Shown here: piece after piece, positions 1 to 12,529 of the stretch
Position numbering within the stretch: the first letter of the stretch is position 1
Layout: each line of letters starts with the position of its first letter
NCBI GenBank assembly: GCA_018697195.1
Contig: CM031879.1
Span: forward strand, 38,498,907-38,562,906
Length of the DNA stretch: 64,000 nt
Source of the DNA: Certhia americana
Taxonomy: Eukaryota; Chordata; Aves; Passeriformes; Certhiidae
Direction of reading: 5' to 3'
Translations under genes and position numbers: made by a program
Notes under the pieces: model-generated
What the model saw: only the letters and a program-made list of their open reading frames with translations
Told to the model about the DNA's origin: nothing
Database searches by the model: none

Positions 1-3000
1 GTGTGTCTCTTTTCTCTGTTACAATAGAAAAAAAATAATTTCTGCAAAATAAAAATGAATACATTTATAAAAAAATAGAAAATTGATCGTCAACATGAAC
101 TTCAGTTCATCAAAAGGAGGACCAAACATACAGGTTCATAAATATGCAAAATTTTAGTATGTTTTACATACTTTTTTACATAAGTAATTGTAGTTGTTAG
201 AAAACAGGGTATAATATTGATGAGAATTTTTGTAATAGGGTTGAAATAGTGAGAGCTCACAACATAGTCCCTGTTGAGACCAAGCTATTTTATACTCTCG
301 CAAACTCCTGTGTAAAGAAGACTATGTGAATTGGAACAAGTAGGTTGTCAAGACAACCATAAAGCCATGGCTGAAATGCACAGTAAATTTATTAATTACC
401 TGGCTGGCTGGAGGATCCTAAAGCAAAACCCAGGCAGAGTCACAAGCAGGAACAGCAGGCACTATTAGGCTTAGTTGCTCCTAGCCCATGGCAGGCCTCT
501 TGTTTCCACCAATTTATCAAAAGGCTCACACACACATAGTTCACCAATATGCCATGTGCTTTTTATGTTCTCTGAGCTTTTGATCTCCCTCTCCCCCAGA
601 AGGAGGCTCAAGGATTTCTGTGAGAGTGTGTTGTCTCTATGCAGGAATTCTGCTTCTCAAGACAGGCAGAAGATAAAGCAGGAGTAGGTGTAATAAGTGG
701 AGTTTCCCCACTCCAGTATTCCCAGCTGCAAGGCCACTAAAGCAAAACCACTCCCTCTTTTCCAAATCTGCTTTGAACCCGTTCTTCTAAGTAATAATGT
801 TTTTTACCAGCCTAACTTCTATCATAGTGAACAAGCTGTGATCATAATCTGAAAGGGGATTCTAATATCTAAAGTGATTGCAAAAGAATTACAGAAATAC
901 GATCCTGAAAGTTGTATGGATGTTGTTTGCATCGACAAAGTGTAAAATATAAATACTAAAAGGACAGACTAGTATCTATATGGACTGTGGTCTTACCCAA
1001 TACATTTGTGCTTCAACAGTGTAATATTTCCATAGCTTTACTTATTCTTCCATAATTGTTTCTGTAATTTAGGAATAATCAAACTTTTATCTTTTTAATT
1101 TGAATGGCTAGTTTCTTGAATCTCTACCTGGTGTGCTTGATAATTAGATTCTGAATGAATTCATCAGTAGGTTATTAAATAAAGCTGCTTGAAATTTATA
1201 TGCTCTTTCTGTCTGCCTGCACTTTGTACTTCCCATGCCTAGCTACACTGTATTTTAGCTCAAACAAAAGGCCAGGGAAGAGTATTACGCTCTACCCAGC
1301 CTAGTGTGTAGTCTGTTGATTTAGATAATTTCTTCAAAGACTGATGCAATAGGTTAAAAGACCAAAAATCTCACAACAAACTCTCACGAGGAACATCAGT
1401 GTCACTTAAGGATGCCAAAAATTTCTGCAAATAAAAAGTGCACCTTTCAAAATTTCAAGTTTTCCATGGTATTATTAATATGTTTTAAGTGGTCTCCATG
1501 ATGAGAAGAAAGTGAGCTTCTATGATGAATTATATGGGGTAAGTGTGGTAAAGATGCAGTTTCATGCTCTTCTCTGGCATGTGACATATTACACAAAGCA
1601 GGATATAGATAAATTGTGAGCCATTATAACCTGAGGCACTATAAACAGAAAAGCTGTGCTTTCAGTGGAATAACTTTTCAAAGGTGTATGAAGGAAAGAT
1701 AGGAGGATTGTATTTGAACACAGTCACAAAAACGATACAGAGAGCACTCAGAAAGGCAAAACAAGATTCCTGAATTTGCCGGCTGCCTCAATGTTAAAAG
1801 ATGGATCTTGCTCCTAATAATATTTATCATCCATTTCAGCTGTATATTTGCTTTTTTACTACTCTCATTCTTATTTTCCTATTATTGGAATTATACCTTT
1901 CCTTTGCTGAAAATAAGAAAAAGATATCTTTAAATATAATTGCCTCTTAAAGTGAACTTTGGTGATTACAAAGGTGTAATGGAATTTTTCCTTGTGTATA
2001 AAAAATTCAGTAATGTAAGAAATGCTGCCTTTTGATGCCTGTAACTTGGAATGTTTTGGCCTATAAAAAACTGAGTTGTTCTGAAGGGAGGTATTGTCAT
2101 ATGCTAGTATGTAGTAGTAAGAGGTAAAGTCTCCAGTGAGGCAGCACCTCTCTGATGAAGGAATAAGCCCTGTGGAGACAACTCATAACTTCATGACCTA
2201 TTTTCACAGACAGCAGCTTGTATTTGAATAAATGATTTTCTGCTCAGTACGGTGTACCTATTTTAGAGATATGCAAAATGCCTCAGAGGATTTAAGATCT
2301 TTAAAGCACGTAGATTTAAGAACAGCCAATTGCTGAATTTCTAACAGGCCCGGTTGATAAACAGACACAGAGTTGCTCTGCTCAATCAAGACAGGAGAAG
2401 GATTTGATAAGCACAGCCACAAAATTTCAGTTTCTTAAATATGTTTAATTTTCAAATTTAGATTCCACGATAGTGTGAGATGTCTCTCTAAATTTTTGTT
2501 ACTAAATTAATCCTAAAACATTTTCTGTTTGCTTAAGTTTGCTATCCACGCACCTTTTTCACTTGGTCTATGGCAACCTAATAGTGAGCATGGCACTTTT
2601 TTGATGTGGTATTTGGTATAACAATTCATGGACCTTGCCTTTGAACACCATGAATAGTTTGGGTATAGGGTTTTTGTGGACCCAAAGGTATCATTTTGAC
2701 CTCTTAACATGCAAGCAAATATAGGTGAGTTATTTGCTAGAAATCAGTCTGAAAATTATTAGTTGAACCAAGGAGATAACTGATGAATCTTTCCTGGCTG
2801 TTAACCTGTATCACACTGACATTTTTAAATGTGTAACTGTGATGACATCAAAACCTTTTGGCGTTAGCTGCTGAAATCTTTTGAGTCAGCTGTATATGTT
2901 TTAAAACAGAAAATGAAAGAGAACTTTATTAAAATTTAGGTGGATTTGATAAATAAGGATTGTTTGGCCCATTTATTATGATCCTGAAAGTTCTCTTTGA

Positions 3001-5650
3001 AGAACCTGTTTCCTTCCTGTCTGTAGGACATAACCCATGCAATGAAAATAATTATGACAAGTGAGAAACTTGACATAGTCCTTACATACGTCTTGGGGAC
3101 TGTATCCTGAAGTTTATTGTAGTTCCTTTTTTTTTACTCTCAAAGGTTGATATAGCAGTCCTAAACACATTAGACAGAAAGACTGTGGCTACCATTTAAT
3201 GGTTTCTTTTTCTTGTGGGTCACCTCAGAGTTATCTGAGCCTTCTGCCACTGTTTTCTCTTCTTTTATGCATGGATCACAAACGTAACCTAGAAAAACAA
3301 ATATAATACCTGTTGCATTTTCTTTCTACCTTTTACCCAAGGGTCCATTACACTCTGAAGTAACCTGTCAATGGCATACTTGGATCACAGATCTACCATT
3401 TTTTAGTGTTGAAGAAACCTTATCTATTTTCTATACCTTCACATATTTGTAAATTGTATAGTTGAGAAGTTGAATGTTTCTAAGTCTCCCAGTTAATTCT
3501 TGTACAAGAACTCTTCTGTTAGTATGATGAATGAAATTTTGCACATTTTTTCTTCAATTTGCTTGTCAGCAGTCATACACAGGTGGCATGTGCAGAGAAA
3601 CATCTCCCTTACCGTGACAAGTTAGATTGCCTGTGCAATGCCAGATGTGCAAAGCAGATAATATGCTTCCAGGTTAGTGATGATTCATCTTGGAAATGCT
3701 GGCTTATTGCAAACATTTATTAATAACCATTTTTAAAATGTCCTATTATATTTTAATAAGTGGTTATACATCAAAATCACTCTTTTTTCAAACCTCCAAA
3801 AGGAAACTAGATTTTTCTAAGTGCCTTGCAGGTTGAATGAACTGTACAATTTTAGTATGAGTAGGAATTAATTGAATTGAGTCTGAGTTCACTAATGAAG
3901 GATTACAAACATAGTTATTTCTAAGTGCAACCACACGTTTGAAATGGGTGCCTGGACTATTATATATATGAAGATCTCCTTTAGTTTTGCAGTATCTCAA
4001 ATATAAAAAAAAAATTATAAGCATCATTTTGAAGGGGATTTGAAAATTTCTGGTGCTAGATCAACAACACAACAGTAACTCTTCTCATTTTGAAAAAAAG
4101 AACCCTCTGATTTAAATATATTTGCCTTGACTGTGCATGTGGGAAATGTCAGTGGCATAGGAAAATACATAAGGATTTTTCATTTCATATCAATTTTTGT
4201 GAAAGGTGTTGCAGTACATATACATATCCCCATTCCCACCACCATTAAAAGTGGTTCATATGTATAAAAATTAGGTATACCCACAGGAGGAGAGTACAAC
4301 ACAAATATCGGAATAAAATTATTGTCAAATTTTGGACTGATCCCCAAGTGACTTCATAGTCTATGAAATGAATAACACTGAGATGTTACTATTAAAGTAA
4401 GCTCATAACTATCTTGGCTTTTAATTTCTCTGGACTTTCTGCTTATGCAATTAAAAGGATATCTGGAAGTAAATGTCTGGGTGCAGTAACTGCCTTTGTT
4501 TAAAAAAATCTGCAAAATTAATTGTTTACACTTCCCCTTTAAACTCTATTTTTAAAAAATCAAAAATATTTCAATATGTCGTTGGGCAGTCATGTTGCCT
4601 TCACAGAAATATTAAAGCAATTTGTAAAGGAGGCCTTATGAATCCTAGTACATATAAGGGAGAGCACTGGGAAAATGTGAGAAAATGTTATTGAATCTCA
4701 TGCTGTCAGTAAAAGTTTTCTTTAAAATACTATTTTGTTGTTAACATTCTACTATGTTTCTATAGTTCTGAATGCCCTATATAACTTAGATGTTTTGATT
4801 CACATCTGGTTGTAAGAATACATAGTTACTTTCTGACCAAAATTGTTTAAGACTTGATAACCACTCATACAAGAAGAACAGACCTAAAATAAGGCTATGT
4901 CTATATGGACACTTGCATTCTCCCTTGAACTCTTTGAAATGCCGTAATTTTACTTTCATCCATGTGCAGTCTCTAACTTGGGTAGAAATTGAAATCCACA
5001 GCTGAAAATCTGTAACAAGTAGCTCTGAACCTCAAAGTGCTGCCTTTTCATACAATGTGCATATGAAAGCTGGTATTGGAATCCAAATTTTTGGACAAAA
5101 ACACATGTTCTGTCAACTCCCGTTTTTTTCACCACCTTTGTAGAACATCCAAGGAAAAAGCTGCATACTTCAGAGAGTGGTCACTCAGCCTTTAGGCTGA
5201 GAAATGTTTCTGGTATTATGGTGCTCAGGCCACAGTTTCCTACCTGCCACTATGCCCTCCTCTCTGTTGGTATAAGTATTTATAAAGATACACAACTGAA
5301 CAGATTTGGGTAAATAATCTGGATTCAAATTTTCTTGATGAACAAAAAAATAATAGTTTAAAAAGTATTCAGAAAAATATGCTTGTATTAGTACATGGAG
5401 GGCATGATCGAGCATTGTATAGCCATTTTGTCTTAATGTTGATTTATGCCACTTTAAAGAGATGTGAAAGCCATATTCTGGATGCATTTTCATTAAGTGG
5501 AAGGGAAAAAAAAGTATTATTAATCCAGGTATTCATTTCCTGTTTCATAGATGAGACAACACCCTTGACTCAAGACCATTATGAATAATGACAAGGTCAA
5601 AACTTAGTGTATCACAAAACCACATGCCTGTGAACAGGTTTAACATAAGG
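1..5650. other. AT-rich DNA without recognisable gene
   Basis: No coding exon, RNA gene or interspersed repeat that I can name is visible. Open frames are 60-102 codons, lie on both strands, and show no conserved domain or splice-site framing, as expected by chance in AT-rich DNA. The stretch reads as intronic or intergenic sequence. Old, diverged repeats could be present and missed without a library search. Confidence 0.55.
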
Positions 5651-5671
5651 ACACCCCCCCCACCACCCCCA
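5651..5671. repeat. Short C-rich low-complexity run
   Basis: A run of C interrupted by single A residues (ACC/CACC pattern) lies directly before an A-rich run. It is a simple-sequence tract with no further feature attached. Confidence 0.7.
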
Positions 5672-5689
5672 ACTTAAAAAAAAGAGGGC

Positions 5690-6600
5690 CACAAACTCCA
5701 ACACATTACTTTTAGCCCTAATTGATTGGAGCTGTAGCTCTGCATGATGAAGCATTGCAAATGAGCTGGTGATTTATGGCAAGGATAATGACCACTTTTA
5801 CTGAATCTGCTGCCCAGAGAGACAATGGGTGAAACAGTCAAAGCCTTTGGGCTCAAAAAAGGAAACAGTTGTAAAGAATATTAAAGATTTCTTCAGATCA
5901 GACTTTCCAGTTTCAGGCAAAAGCTTGATCTAAAATAATACTCATTATTCATCTCCTCTGGCAGCTGTATATTTCTGTGAGTAGCAGTCCTAATCCCAAA
6001 CTCCAGTGCCTTTAGGCTTTCTCCTCAGGTACTGCATTGCCTTTTTCTTATTTACTGATAATACAAATATCAGAAACCACAGCTCTGCTGTCATGTGAAA
6101 ATAGGGACGATAAACCATTTGAAATAGATTGGGTCAGCATTTCTGCTGCAGGTACACTGTGCTAATCTCTTTGTTCTCTGGCAAACTGAGCTGGGTCTGA
6201 AGCTATCTTAATGCACCTGAAAGGAGGTGTATATGAACTTTGCTTGGCTAGGGAAAGCAGCTGTAATGCCACCAATATTTCTAAAGGCTATAATTATGGG
6301 TCACTTCAATGAAGACCATTTTTAACATTTAAGCTGTCCCCAGCAGCACTTCACAGATGTGCTATTATCAAAGCTGGAAGGCTTGAATTAAGTTGTCATC
6401 ACTGCTGCTTCTTCTGGCTGGTTGGGCCAAGTACAGCATCCATGTTGTTATACCCTCGGGAATATTTTACCACAGTCTAATGAAACACATCATTGCTCCA
6501 AGAATATATAATCTTTACTCTGGGTTGGAAGTTCAGTACAGAAGAGCCTGGCCACATTATTACCAACATATGTATGTCAGTGTAATGACTTATTTGGATC
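5690..6600. other. Candidate conserved non-coding block
   Basis: This stretch is more balanced in composition than its flanks. It contains homeodomain/POU-like words (a CTAATTGATT core near 5,718 and an ATTGCAAAT word near 5,754) and lacks low-complexity runs. Plus-strand frames of about 71 and 74 codons start at 6,393 and 6,605 but resemble no protein I know. The call is an inference from sequence texture only; alignment to other birds or reptiles would settle it. Confidence 0.22.
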
Positions 6601-9600
6601 CACCTTGAAAACATTATCCTGCATAAGAAAGTATACAGATGCTGGGAAAACAGTAGTGCTGGCTTTACCTGGAGGTATTTGGTGCATCATATATTTTTGC
6701 ATGACTTTAACAGCTTCATTCTGTTCCTCAAACCCTGCTCTCTTTCAGAACTTAATCCAAAGCCCACTGAAGCCTCTAGAAATAGGTGTCATTAATCAAA
6801 AGCTTATTGTGGATCACATCCTTAGTTGAAATTTGTGCAAGATTCAGGATTTTATTCATATGAAACACATAGTTGATTAGCATGCACTTTTGTCCTTCTT
6901 TTCATATAACTTGCACAGCAGTACATAAAATGTAGTAAAAAGTCTGCTGCATTTCAGTTTTAAGATGTTCAGGATGCTAAGGGTAAACATCACCCAGATA
7001 AATTGCTGTTAAATTCTTCCTTTGCAGCTCAGCTCAAAAAAAATTATGTGTCACTGGCAGAAGATAACAGCAATTTTCAGTTATTTTTCTTGATTAATTC
7101 TGATAGCGTATGTTATATTTTCCTCTTTATCTATTACTTACATTCCATAGATAGTCTGACACATATTTAACTATACAGCAACAGCTCATGACACATTTAT
7201 ACAAATAAGAGTATCAAAATGTAAAAAAACCTATTTATAAGTAACAAACCTGGAATCACCACATGAATGCTGCACAAGTTATCTCTGAAATATAATAGTG
7301 TAATATGTTGCAATAAAATACTTTTTCAACAACATGCAAAATGTCTGGTGCTCACAAGAACAAAAAAAAAAAAAGAAAAAATAGAGAAAATTAGAGAAAA
7401 TTGCATACTATTCCCTCTAATGTCAAAAAAAGTCTCTTGGAGGTTCAACAGAAGAGAAAAATGCTCCATAGGAGCAGACTGAGTAAATTGGCAGAACTTG
7501 GACCCATCACAATACATATGTTAGTGAACGAATGAGAAACTTGCTTTTGTGTTATTATATGACATATGGACAGTATAGATTCCTTATGGATACTCCAAGA
7601 GGCAAATTTCACATATGCCACCTGGACTTTACTTCTTAGAAGTTCTTGATAGAAAAGGATAAAATACTTACAATTTTCCTGCAAAAATTACACACTCAGG
7701 CCCACGTTTACCATAATTTTTTTGTTTATTTTAGAAATAATAAAATTTTTGAAGAATATTTTTTAAAGAATATTTCAAACAAATTTAGACTATTTTCTTC
7801 AATATCTTTTCAGTTTAAAGTAACCTTATACTTTCATTTACTTTAACTTCATATCTTAAAAAGGAAGTTACTTTTTCAGGCTCACTCTTTCCCACTTGTT
7901 CTACAATGAAAGTGAGACACCAGTTATGGTTACAGATGTAATACGTAGCACATAGGTGATCTATAATCAGTAAAAACTCATTTAAAACTGAATTTGTAGG
8001 AGTGTGAACAAGTATGTACTCCATTTTGTATCCTTAAAAACTAAGGGGGAGGTGATTTAAAAGAAGTGTGATGGTTCTGTTTTCTGTTTATTTATTTCCA
8101 TATGAAAATGAAATCTGAAGCCAGAAAACATGAACTAAGGAACAACAAATACATGGCCATCCAGAAAATTTTTATTGTTAATAGGAAAGTTAGTCTAGGA
8201 CCTTGTTTATGATAAAACTCCAGATGTAGACTGTGAATGGTAGTACAGGCAACTTTCTTGACATAGAAAGGTACAGCATTTAGTCTATTCTCCTCTTTCA
8301 CTTCTTTCTAAGTTAACTTGCTCTCATGGATTCCTCTAAGACTGAAACATAAACCAAACATGTCTCCAATTATTTTTTTAAACTCAAGACTATGGATTTT
8401 TTCAGTTTTCTTGAAAGTAAGTATAAAATTTTATGAAAGAATCAACCATGAAAAGGCTTTCTGAATTATAAACTTACAAAATTTTAGTCACCTATGTTTC
8501 ACTTGCTTCCATTCAATAAATATTGAGACCTGTCAAATGTCTAACAGGTTCAAAGCTTGGCCAGTGTGAGATATCTTCTATAAAGTTTGAAAACTATGCT
8601 TCATAATTTTTTTTTGTTTTATTAACCAGTTGACTTAAAGTATGTATAAAACATGGTTTCCTTCTGTAACCATTTCCTGGTTTGCACAATTATTTATGCA
8701 TTGTACAGCAAATGTGGTAGGAAAATATGTAAGGTAAGTAGCTAGGTAGTGTTCATTGCATTGTAGCAATTTTTTGTGGCTTGTTTACAAATAACAAGAT
8801 AGAGATAATTTACTTGTTTGAAAAGGAAAGTGTAAAGGGGGAATAATTGCCACACAATTCCTTGCATTTGCATTTTTAAATTTTAATATTACCTTAAAAC
8901 ATCGAGTTGAGTACACTGACATGAAAAAAAAAATATTCTCCAGAGTTTCACGTTTCTATAAAGTATATATTTCCTGGAGGCTTTTCTTGATGTCAGAGGG
9001 CTTTTGTGAATCAGAATGAATACAACAGGATCTAAGAAAAAATGTGTTTGCTGACTGCATCACAAAAAGAAAAACAGAAGATAAAATGCTATAATGTAGT
9101 GTCCACAAAACCACTGACATAAAATTAATGATTGCCCTACAGTATATTTTATTGGAACTTTTCCCACATTCATTGAAGAAATACTTGTGGAGCTAGTCAT
9201 GGATCTCTGTTAATCTGGAGAGAAGCCTGAAATATAAAGTAATTTGAGGCATGCTAAAATAGAGGCGTTATCTGTTGCATCCTACAAATTTAATTTTGTG
9301 CATACAGCTAAAAGTTACACGCTTACCTAATATGTGCTTAATAAATGCATTACTATGGAGGTATGCCTGAATCATAGGTGGGCCCATATCTGTAGCAATG
9401 CATGAGTTTCTCTAGAATATCATCAGGAATACATGTAATTCCTTATCTGTAATTTGAACTTTCACACAATCCTCTGTGCTGAGAGGGTCTTCAGAGCTAC
9501 AGACCCCCAAATTCATATGCTCGGATGTTAATAGCTTGTGGACTTGAATGATGATTTTTTTTTTGTGAGGTATGTAGAGAATTGGTTTGAATGTTTGCAG

Positions 9601-9626
9601 TATCAAGAGGCCTTTTGATTTTCTCT
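6601..9626. other. AT-rich DNA without recognisable gene
   Basis: Short frames of 60-90 codons lie on both strands, and there are A and T homopolymers such as the A-run near 7,365. I see no repeat family, exon or RNA gene. It is probably unique intronic or intergenic sequence. Confidence 0.5.
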
Positions 9627-10470
9627 TCACAGAATTCCAGAAAATTTGAATTTGGAAAATAATTCTAGATGTGATCTGGTCCAAATTCCTGCTGAACCAG
9701 TCACCTAGAGCTTTTTGCCCAGGACCATGGTAAGACAGCTTTTGAATATCTCCAGGCAGGGAGACTGCATAGATGCTCTGGGAAACAGTGCCAGTGTTTA
9801 GTTAAAAAAAGTGTTTCCTGATGTTTCATTTTGCACCCACTGCTTCTGGCCTTGTTACTGAACACCACAGAAAACAGCCTGGCTCTGCCTTCTTTACATC
9901 CTGCTTTCAGATAATTGTTCATATAAAAGAGATTCCTTACTGAGACTTCTCTTTTTCAGGCTGAAGAGACCCAGCTCTCAGCCTTTCCTTGTAAGACAGA
10001 TAGTCCTGCCGCCTAATCATCTCTGGGCCCCTTTTTTTTCCTCCCTCCAATGCCTGTCTTGCACTGAGAAATGCAGAGCTGGACACAGTATACTCCAGGT
10101 GCACTCTCACCAGTGCTGAGTAGAAGGGGAAGATATCCTCCAGTGAACTACTTGTGACACTTCTTGAGCAACTGAGGACACCGCCAGCTGTCTTTGCCAC
10201 AAGAGCACATTCCTGACCTGTGCTCAACTTAGGAGCCACCACGAGCCTCAGTCCTCTTAGACAGACCTGCTTTCCAGCTGGGTGGCCCCCAGCATATATT
10301 TGTTCATGGGGCTGCTCCTCCCCAGGTGCAGGACTTTGCATTTCCTCTTGTTGAACTTCATGAGGTTCCTCTCAGCTCATTTCTCCAGCCTGTTTGAGAT
10401 CTCTTTGAATGCAGCACAACTCTTTGGTGGTATATAAAAGACTGATACATAATTGCATCTTCAAATGACC
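9627..10470 (-). mobile_element. CR1 LINE, 3' part with decayed RT C-terminus
   Basis: Read on the minus strand this is the end of a CR1 non-LTR retrotransposon: the C-terminal reverse transcriptase coding region followed by the 3' UTR. The strand-matched open frame at 10,341-9,937 keeps recognisable CR1 words such as QECALVAK and a YSALVRVHLEYT-like stretch, but is broken on both sides. The element ends near 9,627 with an ATTCTGTGA-like terminus, which is the usual CR1 3' end instead of a poly(A) tail. The 5' side fades out around 10,430-10,470, so this copy is 5'-truncated as most CR1 copies are. It is clearly diverged and cannot encode an active protein. Identification rests on remembered avian CR1 sequence; the exact 5' edge is uncertain. 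Confidence 0.9.
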
Positions 10471-12196
10471 TGTGTCTCTTGTCATATGTCATATGTCGCA
10501 TAAACTAGTCCCATGTGATTATTCTAGGGTCAAAAATGGCATGAATTTTCTATGGTTTGGCGTATGAAACACTGTCTGTGTGTCTACCAAGCTATAATTG
10601 TTCTGATCTTCCTGGAAGATGTGAAGTTCCTCCACTTTACAGACTGGACTATGTGCACACCTCATATAAATAAACATATGATATGACATCTTCTATTATT
10701 TTTCTTTTATGGAACCGTTTTCTATGTAAGTCACATAGGAGCTTCCTCTCAAAATGAAATGAAATGTTTATGTTATTATCAGAAGATATAAAAATTCCTA
10801 CAGTTTCTCAGAACTCCTGTGCATCAACTATTCTACCTTCAAGGCATGATTTCACTTTTCCAATATTGTACTGTTACAAAACTTGTACTTTAATTCCAAT
10901 GTTATTTCATTTGTATTATCCCATCTGGTTTAAGTCTCATTATATATGCTCTTTCTGCAGCAATTTTGCACTGACAATTTTGCTGACTAATAAATATGTT
11001 AATTTTCCATGAGTCATCATGCTCTTCCTATTTTAGATAGCACATTGCATGATGTTAAAATCTTCACTCATATAGTTCTTCACTGATGTTCACTATAAGT
11101 TAGGCTTAAAAATTTAATATGCTGCCATTCTAGGCTTAAAGTTTTTAAATTACCTAGCTGATTGCATTAAAGGTTGAATTTATAGCAATTCATTTCAATT
11201 TAGAAAATTGCTGAGTCAAAAAAATGAAAATAATCATGCATAAAAGAGGAAATATTCTATCTTAATTCATGTTACTATTCTGCAACTATGCATTCTAAGT
11301 TTCTTTGTTATTTCTCAGCTGTTGCTTTGTGCCTCTCTGGTGTTTGCATAGAGATCAGAGTGGAGAGACAGTACCAAGAATGTTAAATGAAGAAAATCAG
11401 TAGCACCAAAAATGACCATCGATTTGCAATCAACAAATTAGAGCTCTGCACATAGTGAAAGTGACAGAGGGAAGCAGGCAGTGCTGCAATGTACACACCA
11501 AGGTTATGCTCTGACAAGTGGCACCAGCCAGGACTCCCATCAATCAGGTACTCTCAGCAGAAGCTGCAAACACGGAACTCATTTTGTGAAGAGATCACTA
11601 TTTGCTAGCCAGCAGAATGGAATTGTCTCATTTGTTTTCAGACATCAACTCACCTGATCTTTGAACCTAAAACTGCTGTTGTTAATAACACTTGCTATCA
11701 TACTCTGCTAATGCCCAATTGTAGCAGACCAGTCTGAAGTACATGCTCTGCAAATACCCTGCTGGAAGTAACCTTTGCCCAAAATAACTTGCAGCCTAAT
11801 TTGAAATTAATTCAATCAGTATGTTAGACAAATGAGGGAGGAAGAGTTGTCTTAAATCTTGCTATGAAGTAACACATCATTCAAAGCAGTTGGAAGGTAA
11901 AAGAGAAGCCACTTTAACCTATAAACTTGTTTTGAATAATAGTTATTGAAAGAAAATGTGCAATGGGGTCAGAAAAGTTATGCAAGTTAGACTCATAATG
12001 AACCAAAAAAAGCTCTTTTGATTGGCAAGGTTCAGTGATCTTGAGAAGTTGCAGAAATCACCATAAACTTAATATAAAAGTTTTAAAGGTGACAAAAATA
12101 AGATCTTGTATAATGAACTCATGACTTTATTTGGTACTTGTGTGGACACTACTTCTCTGGGGATTTTTGAGGTTAAGCAGTAAGTTTTCCATATCT
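10471..12196. other. Non-genic DNA, possible conserved segment
   Basis: I see no gene or nameable repeat. The part from about 11,320 to 11,720 is free of simple sequence and has a more balanced composition than its neighbours, which makes it a weak candidate for conserved non-coding DNA. The 82-codon plus-strand frame at 10,764 is Phe/Cys/Ile/Leu-rich and looks like a chance frame. Confidence 0.45.
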
Positions 12197-12380
12197 GTTT
12201 TTTTGTTTGTTTGGGGTTTTTTTTTTTGGTTTTCTTTTTTGTTTTTTTTTTTGTTTTTGTTTTTTTGTTTGTTTTTTGTTGGTTTTAAATTTGTTTTCTT
12301 GTTTGTCTGTGTGTTTTTTGGGGTTTTTTTTTGTTTGTTTGTTTGTTTTTGGGGGGAGGAGGGGTTGGTCTTTTTGTTGT
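12197..12380. repeat. T/G-rich low-complexity tract (TTTG-type)
   Basis: About 180 bp of T runs are broken by G, with TTTG repeats and several GGGG clusters, ending in a G-rich patch near 12,352-12,366. Long open frames on both strands here (Phe-rich on plus, Lys/Asn-rich on minus) are artefacts of the low-complexity sequence. The tract may have grown from a degenerated (TTTG)n microsatellite or a retroposon tail. Confidence 0.9.
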
Positions 12381-12490
12381 CAAAGACACTTAGATACCCC
12401 AAGTTTGTTTTTTTTTTATATATAAAACCAATACCAGATGTGAGGTAAAAACATAACAGAAATATCTATGTATGCATGTGTATAAAAGTT

Positions 12491-12525
<35 letters not shown>
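12491..12525. repeat. (TG)n(TA)n microsatellite
   Basis: Four TG units pass directly into about thirteen TA units. This is a compound dinucleotide microsatellite and is likely polymorphic in length. Confidence 0.95.

Positions 12526-12529
<4 letters not shown>

Noticed and set aside
12127..12448. Overlapping 72-105 codon frames, Phe-rich on plus and Lys/Asn-rich on minus
   Set aside because: They are translations of the T/G low-complexity tract and carry no independent signal.
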